Assembly (NCBI GenBank): GCA_039654915.1
Contig: CM077599.1
Coordinates: 69,160,001 to 69,224,000 of the forward strand
DNA from: Aquilaria yunnanensis
Taxonomy: Eukaryota > Streptophyta > Magnoliopsida > Malvales > Thymelaeaceae
Length of the DNA: 64,000 nt
Reading direction: 5' to 3'
The notes below the pieces were generated by a model. That model saw only the letters and a list, made by a program, of their open reading frames with translations, was not told the origin of the DNA and ran no database searches. This document shows positions 33,033 through 44,677 of this stretch, piece by piece. How positions within the stretch are numbered: the first letter of the stretch is position 1; every line of letters starts with the position of its first letter. The translations under genes and the position numbers were made by a program.

Positions 33033-35447
33033 ATGGCATCTTCAATAGCCAAAGTTCGTGTCATTGAAGATGGCTGGAGTTCTCTAGATAGCCAATTGAG
33101 CTGTGTGACTTCGGAGAAGGTGGGGAAGTGGCGGGCGATGTTTTTTCTTCTTTCATATGCTAAGACGAGAGTTCCTAAGCGTGGTGAGCCAAACTGCCAT
33201 CCTCGAAAAAAGAGGTAACCTGTTTAGGTGCCAGCTAAAAGTAGGTCTTCAGTATCTCCCTCAAAGATGGTTTCTAACTTCTACCAATTTCATGGCATAG
33301 CTATTAACCAACTGCCCCCGAACACGTACTCTTATTTTAATTTTTTCTTATGCATGTGTAGGGTTTTTAAAATAGTCCCCCACTTTATTTTCTTCATGCA
33401 ATACTATAAACTCCACCCCGTCCCAAAAGGGGGATTCTATTTCTTTCTCCCTCAGGGATATGGGAGCAGTAAGTTCACTTTCATCTTCGACACCAAGGAT
33501 AGCTGGTAAGGGTGGCAAAAGAAGAATTTTTTTATGGAGATAAATGAGAAGTGGAAAGATCTACCAACAAAGTGTGCTTCTAGGACCTTGGCAATCGACA
33601 TGATGGATCTGTCGAAGTTGCTGACCCTTAAATTGGAGTCTTAGTTCAAGGAGTTTGATAGTCATATTCGGGCAGTAGCTGATTAGCAGGCAAAGCACCT
33701 TCACGGCCATTCTACCCATTTCCAATTAGATGCAACTTATGGCCGAAGAGGTCTTCCGGGAGTTGGACATCATCAAGGAACATCTCACTGAAAGGATATG
33801 CCTAAGCCAGCAATAGATGGAAAGAAGTCATGGCTAGCTCTACTTCTTCGGGCGAACTATTTTATGTGGCCCTTGTAGAGGGTAAGTCACTTTTCAAGTA
33901 TTACTTAGTGAATTTTTGTACTTATACAGATATTTTTTACTTTGCAGGAATGGGTGACAAGTCTGCTACATTTTACAAGAGTCTGTTCCTTAGCCAAGCT
34001 GAGAAAGAAGAATAGAAGAAGAAGGCGCCAAAGAGGAAAAAGAGGCAACCTTCAGGGGAAAGCAAGCAAAAGAAGTCCAAGGCGGATGACCTTCCCTTTC
34101 CACCTGAGGGTACGACCAAAGTCGATGAGCACTTGCCTGAAGTGGCCGTTCTCTTTGTCCCGGCCAACTTGTCTTCGGCCGTGGAGACATTGGAGACTTC
34201 TTTTACCCCAAAAGGCCCAAGTTAGAAGAAAATAAAAAGGAAATGAGGTCCTCATCGAGGTTCTTGACCTCAGTGATTCCGAGGTCAAGGACGCCAAAGT
34301 CCCTCCATTACCAAGTTCATCTTTTAACTTTTCGTCTATGAGTTTTGGATTTTTTAGTGTTTTAGACTTTATAGATGAATGGTTAAGGACTGATGTGGTA
34401 AGGGAACTTCGGCATGACTTTGCAGAGGAGTTGCCCACAATTAAGTGGATGATGGAGCATGCTCAAAAGCAGGTTTTTTAGGATTTGAAGATCCCTGCTA
34501 ATAAGGTTCTAAAGGAGCCTTTCTAAACTTTTACCGAGGACATGGATTTGTTCTCAGAAGACTGTTAGAGGATGGTTCCTCATATGGCCAGGGGTATTAA
34601 GATGAATGCGACATTGCAATCTCTGATGGACTCCGGTCCGAATGAAGAGATTCTTGCTGCTCGAATGACTGAGCATGCAGCTCAGGTACTTTTTCCTTCC
34701 TGGTACTTAGAATTATTTTTTATGTCTATTTCAACCTTAGTACTTTCCATTTTGTAGATGCTTGCCTATGAGGCCTATTTCTGAGCATGTTCGGCAAAAT
34801 AGACTTTGGTGCGAAGCCAATCGGAAGAAATTCTTGCTAAGGCCAAAGAGATTTTCGAGAACTCTTGCCTCAAGTATGGAAAACTCAATAAAATCACCAA
34901 GGAAGAGCTAGGGAAGCTTCGCCAAGAAGTGATGGAGAGCAAGAAAGAACTCTTTGAAGAATATTCTTCAAAAGTTTCTGACCTCAGCTCAAAGTTAATA
35001 GAGCAGACTTCAATGGTGGAGGCCTTTCGAAAGGATAAAGAAGATTTGGTTGCCAATTTGACCAAGCCTCTTAGAATAAATGCTGAGCTTGGTGTTAAGG
35101 TCAATCAGTTGAAGAAGTGGAATAAGAAAAAGAAGAAGGAATTGGAGAATTTGAAGAAAAAGGTGGAGACCTTGAAGTCAAAAAAGGCAGAGGCTGATGA
35201 GGCTACGAAGAGCTTTTTCCAAGATGGCTTTTGCCTTGTTCGGCATCAAGTGCATTCGCACTACCTAGACCTCGACCTTTCCTTTCTTTAGGCACTTGAC
35301 ATTCTCGAAGGCCCTTCTTTGGATTGGTTAAAGGTTGAGTACTTGAACCTTCCCCTACCTCCTCCAAAGACAGCAGGTGACAATGTTGATGATGACACTG
35401 AAAAGTTTAGAGATGATGCCGAAGAGCCCGAAAATGTGGAGGAGTAG
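33033..35447 (+). pseudogene. Antisense accessory ORF of the Tat element (Transposase_28-like, coiled coil)
   Basis: Runs opposite to the element's gag-pol, between integrase and 3' LTR. From the ATG at 33033 it reads MASSIAKVRVIEDGWSSLDS. Then comes a phrase FHGIAINQLPPNTYSYFNF (33280-33345) and KGGFYFFLPQG...DTKDSW.GWQKKNFF (33425-33535), which resemble the plant 'putative gypsy type transposon' domain (PLHPF...LNQLxPN...KGWKxRFFF). After a Lys/Arg-rich part near 34000-34080, the frame 34806-35291 is a Lys/Glu heptad-rich coiled coil (RSQSEEILAKAKEIFEN onward). It ends with an acidic tail, DDDTEKFRDDAEEPENVEE, at the TAG 35445-35447. Stops break it now, or some breaks are introns (33205-33230, 33890-33950 and 34690-34757 look intron-like). 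Such antisense ORFs are known in Tat elements; their function is unknown. Confidence 0.65.
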
Positions 35448-35579
35448 TCATATTTTTTTTTTGGTACTCTTCTTCCCTTGAATTAATAAAATTCCTTTTG
35501 TTTCCAAATTTGTGTTCAAAATTTTGGCTAAGTCCACAAAAAGCATCAGTACTTCAAGTTGTCTTAGCCACCTTTAGCA

Positions 35580-35935
35580 TTTGTATCATCTTCGGCGAAA
35601 ACATGCACCATCTTCGGTGGTGTCATTGTCTTCGGTGAACATGTTTTGGGAGCACCTTCGGCTAATAACTCATTTTGTCCGTACTTTAGGCAAAATGTAG
35701 TCACCATCATTTTTTTGGCTAATTCATATGTTCCACTTTTTTAGCCAAAGTATCTAAATGAATCTACATTATCTTGAAATTTTAATGTAACACCTTTGGC
35801 AAAGTCTACCATTTTTAGCCAATTGCTAAAAATGGCATCATCGGCATATGCCTTGTTCACCATCTTCAGTGAGGATACCATCTTCGGTAAGATGTTATAA
35901 TGAACAACATGTCACCATCTTCGGCAATTTTAGGC
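35580..35935. repeat. Second block of CACCATCTTCGGC-type short repeats
   Basis: Phrases such as CACCATCTTCGGTG, CACCTTCGGCTAA, CACCATCTTCAGTG and CACCATCTTCGGCAA recur at irregular spacing downstream of the antisense ORF stop. They share the TTCGGC core with the block at 32065-32570, so the ORF is bracketed by related repeats. Confidence 0.65.
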
Positions 35936-36380
35936 AGTGAAAATTTGTCTGTGTTTTGGAATAATTTTTAGCATTCGTATAATATTTTTGGAAAACTTAC
36001 ACTTGTTGGGTATTTGTACAACTTTAGAAATTTCCTTAGACAACTTTGAAAAATTTTCTGTAAGTACAATGTTATTTTGAAAATTTCTAAGTAGTACTTC
36101 AGCAATAACGTCTTTCCCAATGTGGTATCCACATATTCCATCGTGGACCTCTTTCAGGATTGCTTCAGTGTCCTCTTTGCTGACGCATCTTTGTAGGGGA
36201 TTCGAGTACCCGTGTTGATAGAATTCTTCCCCAATCATGAAATACCTTCTGGACCGCCTTCACACCTTCATAACTTCCCGAGGGCCTTCGAGTAAAGAGG
36301 AACTTGTTAAATATTCCCTTATACTATCCTCATACCCTTTTTTCAGAGGTTGAGAGTGCCATTATGGCTATGCTCGGATA
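35936..36380 (-). pseudogene. Tat integrase remnant, zinc-binding part only
   Basis: On minus the sequence reads GYSNPLQRCVSKEDTEAILKE, then VHDGICGYHIG and KDVIAEVLLRNF, the N-terminal His residues of the integrase zinc-binding fold. After this the frame holds no cysteine pair and no DDE core; the repeat block begins instead. The catalytic core is therefore deleted, so this copy could not integrate its own DNA. Confidence 0.75.
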
Positions 36381-37200
36381 ATCGAGTACCTCTATGGACT
36401 ATTTTGACTTAGCCAATATATCTGCTTCCATGTTCTCTTTCCAAGGTAGCTTTTCTATGTGTACCTTGTCAAATTCTTGGATGAGCTCTTTGATGAGGTT
36501 ATGGTATTTTGCCAAGTTAGGGTCCTTTGCCTGGTATTCCCCATCGTCTGTCGAGCTACTAGTTGTGAGTCATTGTAAGCCTTCAAATTTTTTACACCAA
36601 CCCTCTTTGCCAATCGTAAGCCTACTATGAGAGCTTTGTATTCAGCAATCTTGTTAGTGACTTGGAATCCAAATTTGATAGCCTTTGATGCTTCTATACC
36701 TTTGGGACCTCGGAGTATTATTCTGGCTCCCTGGTGTTCTGATCTTGAAGCGAAATCTATGAAGATCTCCAATTCGGGTTGCTCATTTCTGAGGTTACTT
36801 GGTGCATCCTCAGTCTCGGGTAATTCGGCAATAAAATCTACTAAGGCCTGAGCTTTTTCTTTCCTTCCTCAATTCATATGTAATATTGTATTCACCAAGC
36901 TCGGTGCACCATTTTGAGAATTAGCCCGAATGATCCACCTTCTTCATTACATCTTGAAAAGGTAGGTTACTTAGAACTACAATAGAATGTTCTTGGAAGT
37001 AAAGCCGGAGTCTTCTACTTACCATAATTAAAGCATAGACTACTTTTTGAAATATTGGGTACCTAACTTCGGCACCATGCAAGGATTTGCTAACATAATA
37101 TACTGGCCACTATTTTGCCTCTTTTTCCCTGACAATCACCGAATTTACTGTTTTTTTGCTGACTGTGAGGTAAAGGATGAGGTATTCTCCCTCCCTAGGT
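36381..37200 (-). pseudogene. Tat RNase H (archaeal-type, decayed)
   Basis: The frame 36772-36455 shows EIFIDFASRSEHQGARIIL, KAIKFGFQVTNKIAEYKALI and the NDSQLVARQ motif, the layout of the RNase H of Tat elements (D...NKxAEYxAL...DSxLVxxQ). Upstream on minus there is a linker ending AQALVDFIAELPE (36860-36820). The first catalytic Asp (FIDF) and the second (NDSQ) are visible. Stops separate it from the RT. Confidence 0.82.
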
Positions 37201-37556
37201 TATTGAAATGTTGGTAGGTGGGATAAGTAATTCTTAAGTCCTTCCCAAGCCTTTTGAGATTCTTTGTTCCAAGGCTATTCTTTGGCACTAAGCTTATCTT
37301 CACTTTTGGCTGCTTTGGTAAGTACACTGAAAAAAGGCTAGCACCGATCCCCATATTTGGAGATGAATCTACTGAGTGCCATTATTCTTCTAGTGAGCCT
37401 TTGGATGTCCTTGGTGGTTATAGGAGTTCAGAATCTAAGCAAGGTCTTGACTTTTACTAGATTAACATCTATGCCTCTCTCAGACACCATAAAGCCAAGG
37501 AATTTGCCAGCTGTTACCCCAAATACACACTTTTCGGGGTTGAGATGGATTCTAAA
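37201..37556 (-). pseudogene. Tat reverse transcriptase, C-terminal part
   Basis: On minus from 37556 it reads RIHLNPEKCVFGVTAGKFLG, then VSERGIDVN, the connection that follows the RT palm. It continues directly the RT at 48469-49029 once the nested Tekay element and one CTAAA copy are removed, giving TFRIHLNPEKC across the join. Confidence 0.85.
37552..37556. repeat. Target duplication of the Tekay element, left copy (CTAAA)
   Basis: CTAAA directly precedes TGTCGTGCCC and is repeated exactly at 48343-48347. Confidence 0.95.
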
Positions 37557-40474
37557 TGTCGTGCCCTAAACTGCCCCTGGCCCATTTGGGCCTGATTTTT
37601 TTTTTTTTTTAAACATGCAGCGGAAGTTTTCATTACACAGAAGGGGCTTTTAAAACTCACTAAGACTTATGGGCACGAACCCCAGGATACTTATCGGTAC
37701 TAGCTCGTTAAGTTCTTTAATTAAGGTTAAGTTGATGTGCTCTCAGAAACAAGCTAGTGCCTATGTGGATTTCATGTGTTCATTTTCATGGTCTTTACCG
37801 AGCTTAGCCAAGAATATGCATGGCAACTAAAACACCAACTTAAGTTTAAAAACTTATTTTCATGCATATGCTTTGCATGCTTATGCGTTTTGGAGTTCAC
37901 TAGTGCACATAATCACTTAATGCCTTTAAATGCAACTAATGCTTAGGCATGTATTAATTCACATACGTGCATTTAAATTTCTTATTAGCCAAACTTTACA
38001 CAAGCATCCAATTTCATGCTTTTTCTAAGTTTACTTGCATGTTCTTTACTAAATGAGCATACATAGCCAAACATTGCATGCTTTTAACATAGACATGGGC
38101 TTATGGGCCTTTTAGTACTTAACATGCATATGGCCCAAAATTAACCAAGAATAAAATCAAAATTTTTAAGTTCTTATTTAAGCCCAATTTCAACATGCTT
38201 CAAATTTCATGAAAACATAACCCATAAATTCATGCATGGGCCTTGGTAAGTCCACCAAGCAATAAAAATACCCGAAAATGTCCAAGTCCATAATACAAGC
38301 CCAAAGCCAAGTTTTGGCCAAATTTTAGCTAAGTCCATAATTTGGTCACTAAAGTTAGACCAACAAAAACATGCTTAAAAGCAACCCATAAATTCACAAA
38401 GCCATGGAACACAAATTTCCACCTTAATAGACCTTGTTCCCACAATTCTAAGACTTCAAGTCCTGCACAGAAAGTCCACATTTTTTTAGCTTGTTTACAA
38501 GCAGCTTATATACTTAGAATACTTAGAATATTTTGAGCAATACCATACACAAATCCAACCTTAGAATACAGAAAGAGTACTCAAGACTCTTAGCTTGATC
38601 TTTCAAGCAAACCTTTACCTACAAAAGTAGAGTAGGGCGGGTGAGTTATAAAACTCAATAAGGATTCCGTGGCATCCAATGCCTAACTTATGGCCTCCAA
38701 GGCCTAACATATGCCAAGAATGTAATGGCAAAATAATCCTTATTCCTGCAAAGGAAACATAAAGACAAAGAAAACAAAAAGATACATGCATATAGCAATA
38801 ATATCATAATCGGGGGTTAGCATGCACAACAAATCAAAGAAGCACACAAACACACGCCACTTAACACTTTGTTCACAGAAGGGCAGCAAGCATCCCTCAA
38901 GTTTTAGTTCATTAATTTCATATACTTAATGTTTTCGGAGAGCTCACTTAGCATAGGAATTAAGGTGGCCGCCTTAACTCCTAGCCCATAATGCTTGCTT
39001 ACTTAACTTAGCTCATGAGCAAAACAGAATTGCCGAAGCAATAACATAACTTAAGCCCTCTTAGCACTCCTAGGATCACATGGTTCTTTGACCATCACCT
39101 AGGGGCCCGAATACTCACATAAAAAGGCCATGGAATTATACCATGCAATAAAGTGAGTATAGGAATCCTTACCCACAACACCGAAAGCTTTATAAGCTTA
39201 TTTTCCTTCGTTTTCCTTGCTTGTTGACTCTAGAAATTGTTTTCTAGCATAAGAACCAAGATGGGCCGAATTTTATTAGTAACCATTAGATACCAAGAAC
39301 ACTTGGTGATTAACTCAAATAACACAAAATACCAAGAACACTTGGTGTACACTTACAGAACCTCACAGAAGAGGTAAGGCCAATTTCTTGTGCTTGATGT
39401 TCTTCAAGCTTCTTCTTGATTTCTTGCTTCTAATGAAATTAGGAACTCAATCACACAAAGAGCTCCTTGAGTGGAGTTTAAAACCTCCAAGAAATGGAAA
39501 TGGCCAAATTTTCCTCCTTGGTTTTCTTTGAATTCTTCATCTGATTCTTGCTCTTTATGGTCTTAGAGCTTGAATTCAACCAAGAATACTTGGTTTTAAT
39601 TTGAGGAATGATTATTTCTAGCTATGGACGAATATTTGGATGAGAAAAGAGTTGGAAATGTGTTTGGAATGATGAGACTTGGTATGGAAGAAAATGGAGA
39701 GAGAATGAGAGAGTTTGAGAGCAAATGGCTTTGAATGAGTGGAGTGATTATGTTTTAATGTGTGGGAAGGTAATGGCCAGCCATATGGGAAGGAAAATGA
39801 GTGTATAATGTGCTTGGAAGGTGGGAGACAAGATTAAAAGAGATGAAGACTAATTGGAAGACTTTTGGGTAAGTTTGGTAGAAAAAGTCAAAAGTAGGTG
39901 AAGAAAGAATCCAAGGTAATGATTAAGGGTGGGAGGTGGATTAAAATAATAGGAAATTAATAATGTGTTTGAAATGAGTGGGAGACAAGATTTAATGGAT
40001 GGAAGACTAATTGGAAGACTTTTGTGTAAGTTTGGTAGAAAAAGTCAAAAGTAGGTGAAGAAAGAATCCAAGGTAATGATTAAGGGTGGGAGGTGGATTA
40101 AAATAATAGGATTTGGAGGAAGGTGACATAAAATATTGGGAATTGGAGGGGCATGGTTGGCTAAGGCATCCAAAGCCATTAAAATGGCATAATTCCCCCT
40201 TTAGTCCTCCAACTTTCTAAATTTGGGCAATTGAGCTCAACCACTAAAAATCCCTTTGTTCAATTTAGTCCCTCATCTTTAAAAACCACCATTTTCATTA
40301 CTATTTCTCTTGGCCTAAGCCAAGCTTATTTTTAAGACGTTCAACACTCAATTATGCACATGCCATATTGTCTTCTCAATTTAATTGAGCTAAATTCCCG
40401 ATTAAGGAAAAATTCTTATGCTCCAAATCCATTTAACCCGGGACCTAATCACTTTGGATTGTCCGGGCATTACA
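37557..40474 (-). repeat. Tekay 3' LTR (left copy), 2918 bp
   Basis: TGTCGTGCCC to GGGCATTACA on plus; on the coding strand it starts TGTAATGCCC and ends GGGCACGACA. It carries a 157 bp tandem duplication at 39821-40110. The frame 38342-38536 is identical in the other LTR and is not a gene. Confidence 0.97.
39821..40110. repeat. 157 bp tandem duplication inside the Tekay LTR
   Basis: GTGGGAGACAAGATT begins at 39821 and again at 39978. Each copy runs through GACTAATTGGAAGACTTTTG, CAAAAGTAGGTGAAGAAAG and GTGGATTAAAATAATAGG. The same structure is at 47689-47978 in the other LTR, while the older solo LTR at 888-3489 has one copy. Confidence 0.9.
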
Positions 40475-40490
40475 ACACTCCCCTCCTTAA
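40475..40490 (-). other. Tekay polypurine tract
   Basis: On minus AAGGAGGGGAGTGT directly precedes the LTR start TGTAATGCCC. Confidence 0.9.
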
Positions 40491-43400
40491 GAAATTTGGT
40501 CCTCCAAATTTCCTAGAAGTTTAGGGAAGATATCAGGATAATTCTTAAGCATTTCAGCTTCAACCTCCCATGTGGCCTCCTCCTCAGAATGGTTTGTCCA
40601 TTGGACTTTTACCATCGATATCCACTTACTTCTGAGCTTCCTAGTGTCCTTTGCCAATACCCGAATTGGTTCTTCTTCATAGGTGAGATCTTGGGTGATG
40701 GGAACACTAGTGACATGTACCACTTGTTTAGGATCAAATACACACTTCTTCAATAGGCTTACATGGAATGTGTCATGTACATGTCCCAGCTCAGGCGGTA
40801 GCTCTAACTTGTAGGCTACATTTCCTACTCTTGCGAGTATTAGGTATGGTCCTACATACCTCGGGGCTAATTTTCCCCGTTTTCCAAACCTCATTACTCC
40901 TTTCATAGGAGATACTTTTAACCATACTTGGTCTCCTACCTGGAACTCCAGGTCTCTTCTTTTCTTGAGGTTGGCATATGATTCTTGCCTATTGTTGGCA
41001 GTCTTAATCCTTTCCTGGATTTGCTTAATCTTCCCAGTAGTTTCTCTTATGAGTTCTGGGCCAATTTCCAACTTATCACCTGGCTCATGCCAGCAGTGTG
41101 GAGTTATGCATCTTCTTCCATAGAGTGCTTCATAAGGTGCCATGCCAATCACTGAGTGATGGCTATTGTTGTATGAAAACTCCACTAAAGGCAAGTGTTT
41201 ATCCCATTCTCCTTGGAAGTCAATAACACAACACCTTAACATATCTTCCAATGTCTGAATGGTTCTTTCAGTCTGTCCATCCGTTTGAGGATGGTATGCA
41301 GAACTAAACTTTAACTTAGTGCCCAAGGCATGGTGTAAGGACTTCCAGAATCTGGAAACAAATCTTGGGTCTCGATCCGAGACAATATCATCCGGTACAC
41401 CATGTAGCCTTACTATCTCCTTAACGTATAGTTGGGCTAATTTCTCCAGGGAGTCTGTAAGGTTTATGGGCAAGAAGTGGGCTGCCTTAGTCAATCTATC
41501 CACTATGACCCAGATTGTATTACACTTTCTTCGGGTCAGTGGCAAACCCACTACAAAGTCCATGGATATGGATCCCCATTTTCTTTCTGGTATAGGTAAG
41601 CTCTGTAATTTTCCACCAGGTCTCTGGTGCTCCACTTTGACTTGTTGACAAGTCATACACTTAGCCACAGAAGCACCAATCTCTTGCTTCATATATGGCC
41701 ACCAGAAATGGGATTTCAAATCCTTATACATTTTCTGAGCTCCAGGATGCATACTCATCAAACTGGAGTGGGCTTCTTCTAGGATTTGTTGCCTGATTCC
41801 ATCCTTATTTGGCACATAAATCCTATCCCGGAAATATAATATTCCAGCCTTAAAGGAAAATCCTTGATACAATTTTCCTTGTTTCTGCCCAGAGATCCTG
41901 GGAATCTCCTCATCTTGAAGCTGAGCTTCCTGAATTAGGTCTTTCCACTCAGTCCTAATAGTTAAGACCTTTACTTGGTCCATTTCCCACTTATCCCAAT
42001 CTTGGGCCAACCCAGATAAACTGAGTACCTCTGCCTCGGTAGGCTCTCCAGTGGCTTTGAGTATTCCCGTGTACTTCCTACTGAGAGCATCAGCTACCAC
42101 ATTGGCTTTTCCGGCCGTATACTCGATGACGCACTCAAAATCTTTCAGGTACTCAAGCCATCTTCTTTGCCTCATGTTCAGGTCCTTTTGTGTAAACAGG
42201 TACCTTAGACTCTTGTGGTCTGTGAAGACTTGGAATCTGCCTCCAAGTAGGTAGTGCCTCCATTGCTTCAGAGCAAAGATCACTGCCGCTAATTCCAAAT
42301 CATGAACTGGATAATTCTTCTCATGAGGCCTTAATTGTCTTGATCCATAGGCTATTGCTTGCTTCCCTTGCATTAAGACACAGCCCAGCCCAACTCGAGA
42401 AGCATCCGTGTAAACTATATACTCCTTAGTAGGGTCTGGTAGAACCAGTATTGGGGCTGTAGTCAATCTTTCCTTAAGTTCTCGGAAGCTAGCCTCGCAT
42501 TGCTCACTCCACTCAAACTTTTGGTCCTTTCTTGTCAATTGAGTGAGCGGAGCTGCTAGTACAGAAAATTTAGGCACAAATCTCCTGTAATAGCCAGCAA
42601 GTCCCAAGAAGCTTCTTATGTCCCTCACAGTCTGAGGTTGCTTCCATTCCAAGACAGCTTTAATTTTCTCGGGATCAACAGCTAAACCATGCTCATTGAT
42701 TACATGTCCGAGAAATCCAATTTCTTTAGCCCAGAATTGGCACTTACTTAATTTGCCATATAGTTCATGTTCCTTTAACAGGCTTAGCACCACTCTTAGG
42801 TGCTCCTTATGGGCTTCTTCATCCTTTGAGTACACCAATATGTCATCAATAAATACCACAACAAAGTGGTCTAAATGAGCTTTAAACACTCTTTGCATGA
42901 GGTCCATAAAAAAGGCTGGTGCATTTGTGAGCCCAAATGGCATCACTGTGTACTCAAAGTGACCATATCTGGTCCTGAAAGCTGTCTTTGGGACATCTTC
43001 TTCCCTGACTTTCAGCTGGAAGTATCCAGATCTGAGGTCTATTTTGGAAAAGACCTTAGCTCCCTTTAACTGATCAAATAGATCCTCGATCCTTGGGAGG
43101 GGGTACTTATTCTTAATGGTCAGTGCATTGAGCTTCCTGTAATCAATGCACAACCTAAGGGTTCCATCTTTCTTCTTCACAAAAAGTACAGGTGCTCCCC
43201 AAGGAGATGTACTTGGCCTTATGAAACCTTTCTCAAGCAACTCATCCAGTTGCTTCTTTAGTTCCATCATTTCAGGAATAGCCATCCTGTATGGAGCAAT
43301 AGATGCTGGTGCAGCTCCTGGCACTAATTTGATCTCAAACTCAACCTCTCTTGCAGGAGGGAGTCCTGGGAGATCAGTGGGGAACACTTCAGGGAATTCT

Positions 43401-44677
43401 CTTACTATGGGTATTTTACCCAGCTCTATTTCTACTTCTGTTCCATTTAACCCTAGGTATTCACCTTTTAGTAATAAGGGTTTGTGTTCCACCACCTTTA
43501 AATGAAAATCTGGGACTAACCCAGGAGATTTTTCCAAAGATTGAGGTTTGTGCCCAGGCAGATAAAGTTGCCTGGCATGGCAGTCTATAACCACCCGATT
43601 GGCACTAAGCCAGTTCATTCCTAGGATGATGTCATATCCATTAGTATCCAAGACCATCAGGTCGGCTCTAAGCTCTAGTTCACCTAGCTTAAGCATGCAA
43701 TCTTTTACAATATGGTATGTTATCATAACCTCATTCCCGGCAGTTTTAACCAGGTACATTTTATCTGTATTGCATACTTTGAGGTTTATATCTTTGACTA
43801 ACTTAAAGGATACTATAGATAAAGATGCTCCAGTATTGAACAAAACTGATACTTCATAACCATTTATGGAAATGGTACCTTTTAGAGTCTTCCTGACCAG
43901 CTTAGCCTGGTCTATTTCTTCCTCATCCTCCCCAGCTTTGTTGACCTCTGGGTCCTCTCGTGCTTTCATCGACGTCTCAATCTGGAATATTCTTCCAGTA
44001 GCCTGAGGTTGTCCCCTCCTGGCCTTATCTTGGTCCCTTCTTTGTGGGGGTGGAGGCATATTGGGCCTCCTTATGGGCAATTGCCTCTGTGCCCATCTGT
44101 TATTAAACCCTCCTGGGGTCCTCTGATCTTCTCCCCTGACAGGACAGTCTTTTACCCAGTGATCCTGGGCACCACATTTAAGGCATCCGGAAGTGAGCCT
44201 ATAACATGGCTTCTGGCCATGGAATTTTCCACATGTCTCACATTGTGGCCCATAGGGGGATGCGGTCTTCTCTCTTTTGTTACCCTTTCTTGGCTCATAT
44301 GCCAAGCTTTCTCTGCCTCTCTTCTTAGAGAATTTTTGCATCCCACTAGTACTTCCAGGGCCATTCATGGCTTGCTCCCTGAATTCTTGCTCTAGGGCCA
44401 TAGCCCTCTGTACAATGTCGTAGTATTTATGGGCTCCTACTGCTCTGAGTATTTGCCTCAGCTCTGGCCTAAGTCCCCGAAGGAACCTCTTGGCCTTAAG
44501 GTCCTCTCGATCATCGTATTGTGGTGCGTACCGTATGAGGTTACTGAATCTCTGTTCGTATTCCAGTACGGAGAGCTCTTTCTGCTCAAGCAGGTCAAAC
44601 TCAACCTGCTTTTGGTCTTTCTGTGCTTCACCGATGTATTGTTGATGAAACACTTGTTCGAATTCGGGCCATCTCAT
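40487..44677 (-). CDS. Tekay gag-pol polyprotein: partial capsid, protease (D281N), RT, RNase H, integrase, chromodomain
   Basis: One open frame of 1396 codons. Residues 1-100 are the C-terminal half of Retrotrans_gag (RWPEFEQVF, then [13 protein letters not shown]). Two knuckles follow: [13 protein letters not shown] at 146-158 and [14 protein letters not shown] at 165-178. The protease motif [10 protein letters not shown] has Asn281 where the family has the catalytic Asp (codon AAT, 43837-43835). RT has [11 protein letters not shown] and catalytic FIDD at 609-612. RNase H has YTDAS (Asp758) and ADALSRK. Integrase has H970, H977, C1007, C1010 and the triad D1040, D1101, E1137 (DD35E). [12 protein letters not shown] motif and a chromodomain-like tail, with [18 protein letters not shown], complete it. 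ATG overlaps the stop of the upstream ORF as ATGA. Upstream in this frame a stop occurs 27 codons before the ATG, so no longer product exists. RT, RNase H and integrase look active; the protease should not be. Confidence 0.93.
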   Translation of the reverse strand: MRWPEFEQVFHQQYIGEAQKDQKQVEFDLLEQKELSVLEYEQRFSNLIRYAPQYDDREDLKAKRFLRGLRPELRQILRAVGAHKYYDIVQRAMALEQEFREQAMNGPGSTSGMQKFSKKRGRESLAYEPRKGNKREKTASPYGPQCETCGKFHGQKPCYRLTSGCLKCGAQDHWVKDCPVRGEDQRTPGGFNNRWAQRQLPIRRPNMPPPPQRRDQDKARRGQPQATGRIFQIETSMKAREDPEVNKAGEDEEEIDQAKLVRKTLKGTISINGYEVSVLFNTGASLSIVSFKLVKDINLKVCNTDKMYLVKTAGNEVMITYHIVKDCMLKLGELELRADLMVLDTNGYDIILGMNWLSANRVVIDCHARQLYLPGHKPQSLEKSPGLVPDFHLKVVEHKPLLLKGEYLGLNGTEVEIELGKIPIVREFPEVFPTDLPGLPPAREVEFEIKLVPGAAPASIAPYRMAIPEMMELKKQLDELLEKGFIRPSTSPWGAPVLFVKKKDGTLRLCIDYRKLNALTIKNKYPLPRIEDLFDQLKGAKVFSKIDLRSGYFQLKVREEDVPKTAFRTRYGHFEYTVMPFGLTNAPAFFMDLMQRVFKAHLDHFVVVFIDDILVYSKDEEAHKEHLRVVLSLLKEHELYGKLSKCQFWAKEIGFLGHVINEHGLAVDPEKIKAVLEWKQPQTVRDIRSFLGLAGYYRRFVPKFSVLAAPLTQLTRKDQKFEWSEQCEASFRELKERLTTAPILVLPDPTKEYIVYTDASRVGLGCVLMQGKQAIAYGSRQLRPHEKNYPVHDLELAAVIFALKQWRHYLLGGRFQVFTDHKSLRYLFTQKDLNMRQRRWLEYLKDFECVIEYTAGKANVVADALSRKYTGILKATGEPTEAEVLSLSGLAQDWDKWEMDQVKVLTIRTEWKDLIQEAQLQDEEIPRISGQKQGKLYQGFSFKAGILYFRDRIYVPNKDGIRQQILEEAHSSLMSMHPGAQKMYKDLKSHFWWPYMKQEIGASVAKCMTCQQVKVEHQRPGGKLQSLPIPERKWGSISMDFVVGLPLTRRKCNTIWVIVDRLTKAAHFLPINLTDSLEKLAQLYVKEIVRLHGVPDDIVSDRDPRFVSRFWKSLHHALGTKLKFSSAYHPQTDGQTERTIQTLEDMLRCCVIDFQGEWDKHLPLVEFSYNNSHHSVIGMAPYEALYGRRCITPHCWHEPGDKLEIGPELIRETTGKIKQIQERIKTANNRQESYANLKKRRDLEFQVGDQVWLKVSPMKGVMRFGKRGKLAPRYVGPYLILARVGNVAYKLELPPELGHVHDTFHVSLLKKCVFDPKQVVHVTSVPITQDLTYEEEPIRVLAKDTRKLRSKWISMVKVQWTNHSEEEATWEVEAEMLKNYPDIFPKLLGNLEDQIS

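Noticed and set aside
34052..34438. 128-codon minus frame inside the antisense accessory ORF region
   Set aside because: The plus strand fits the Tat accessory ORF (basic patch, then coiled coil); the minus frame has no recognisable feature.
38342..38536. 64-codon plus frame with an identical twin at 46210-46404
   Set aside because: Both copies lie in the two LTRs of the young chromovirus, on the strand opposite to its transcript, so the identity reflects LTR identity and not protein conservation.
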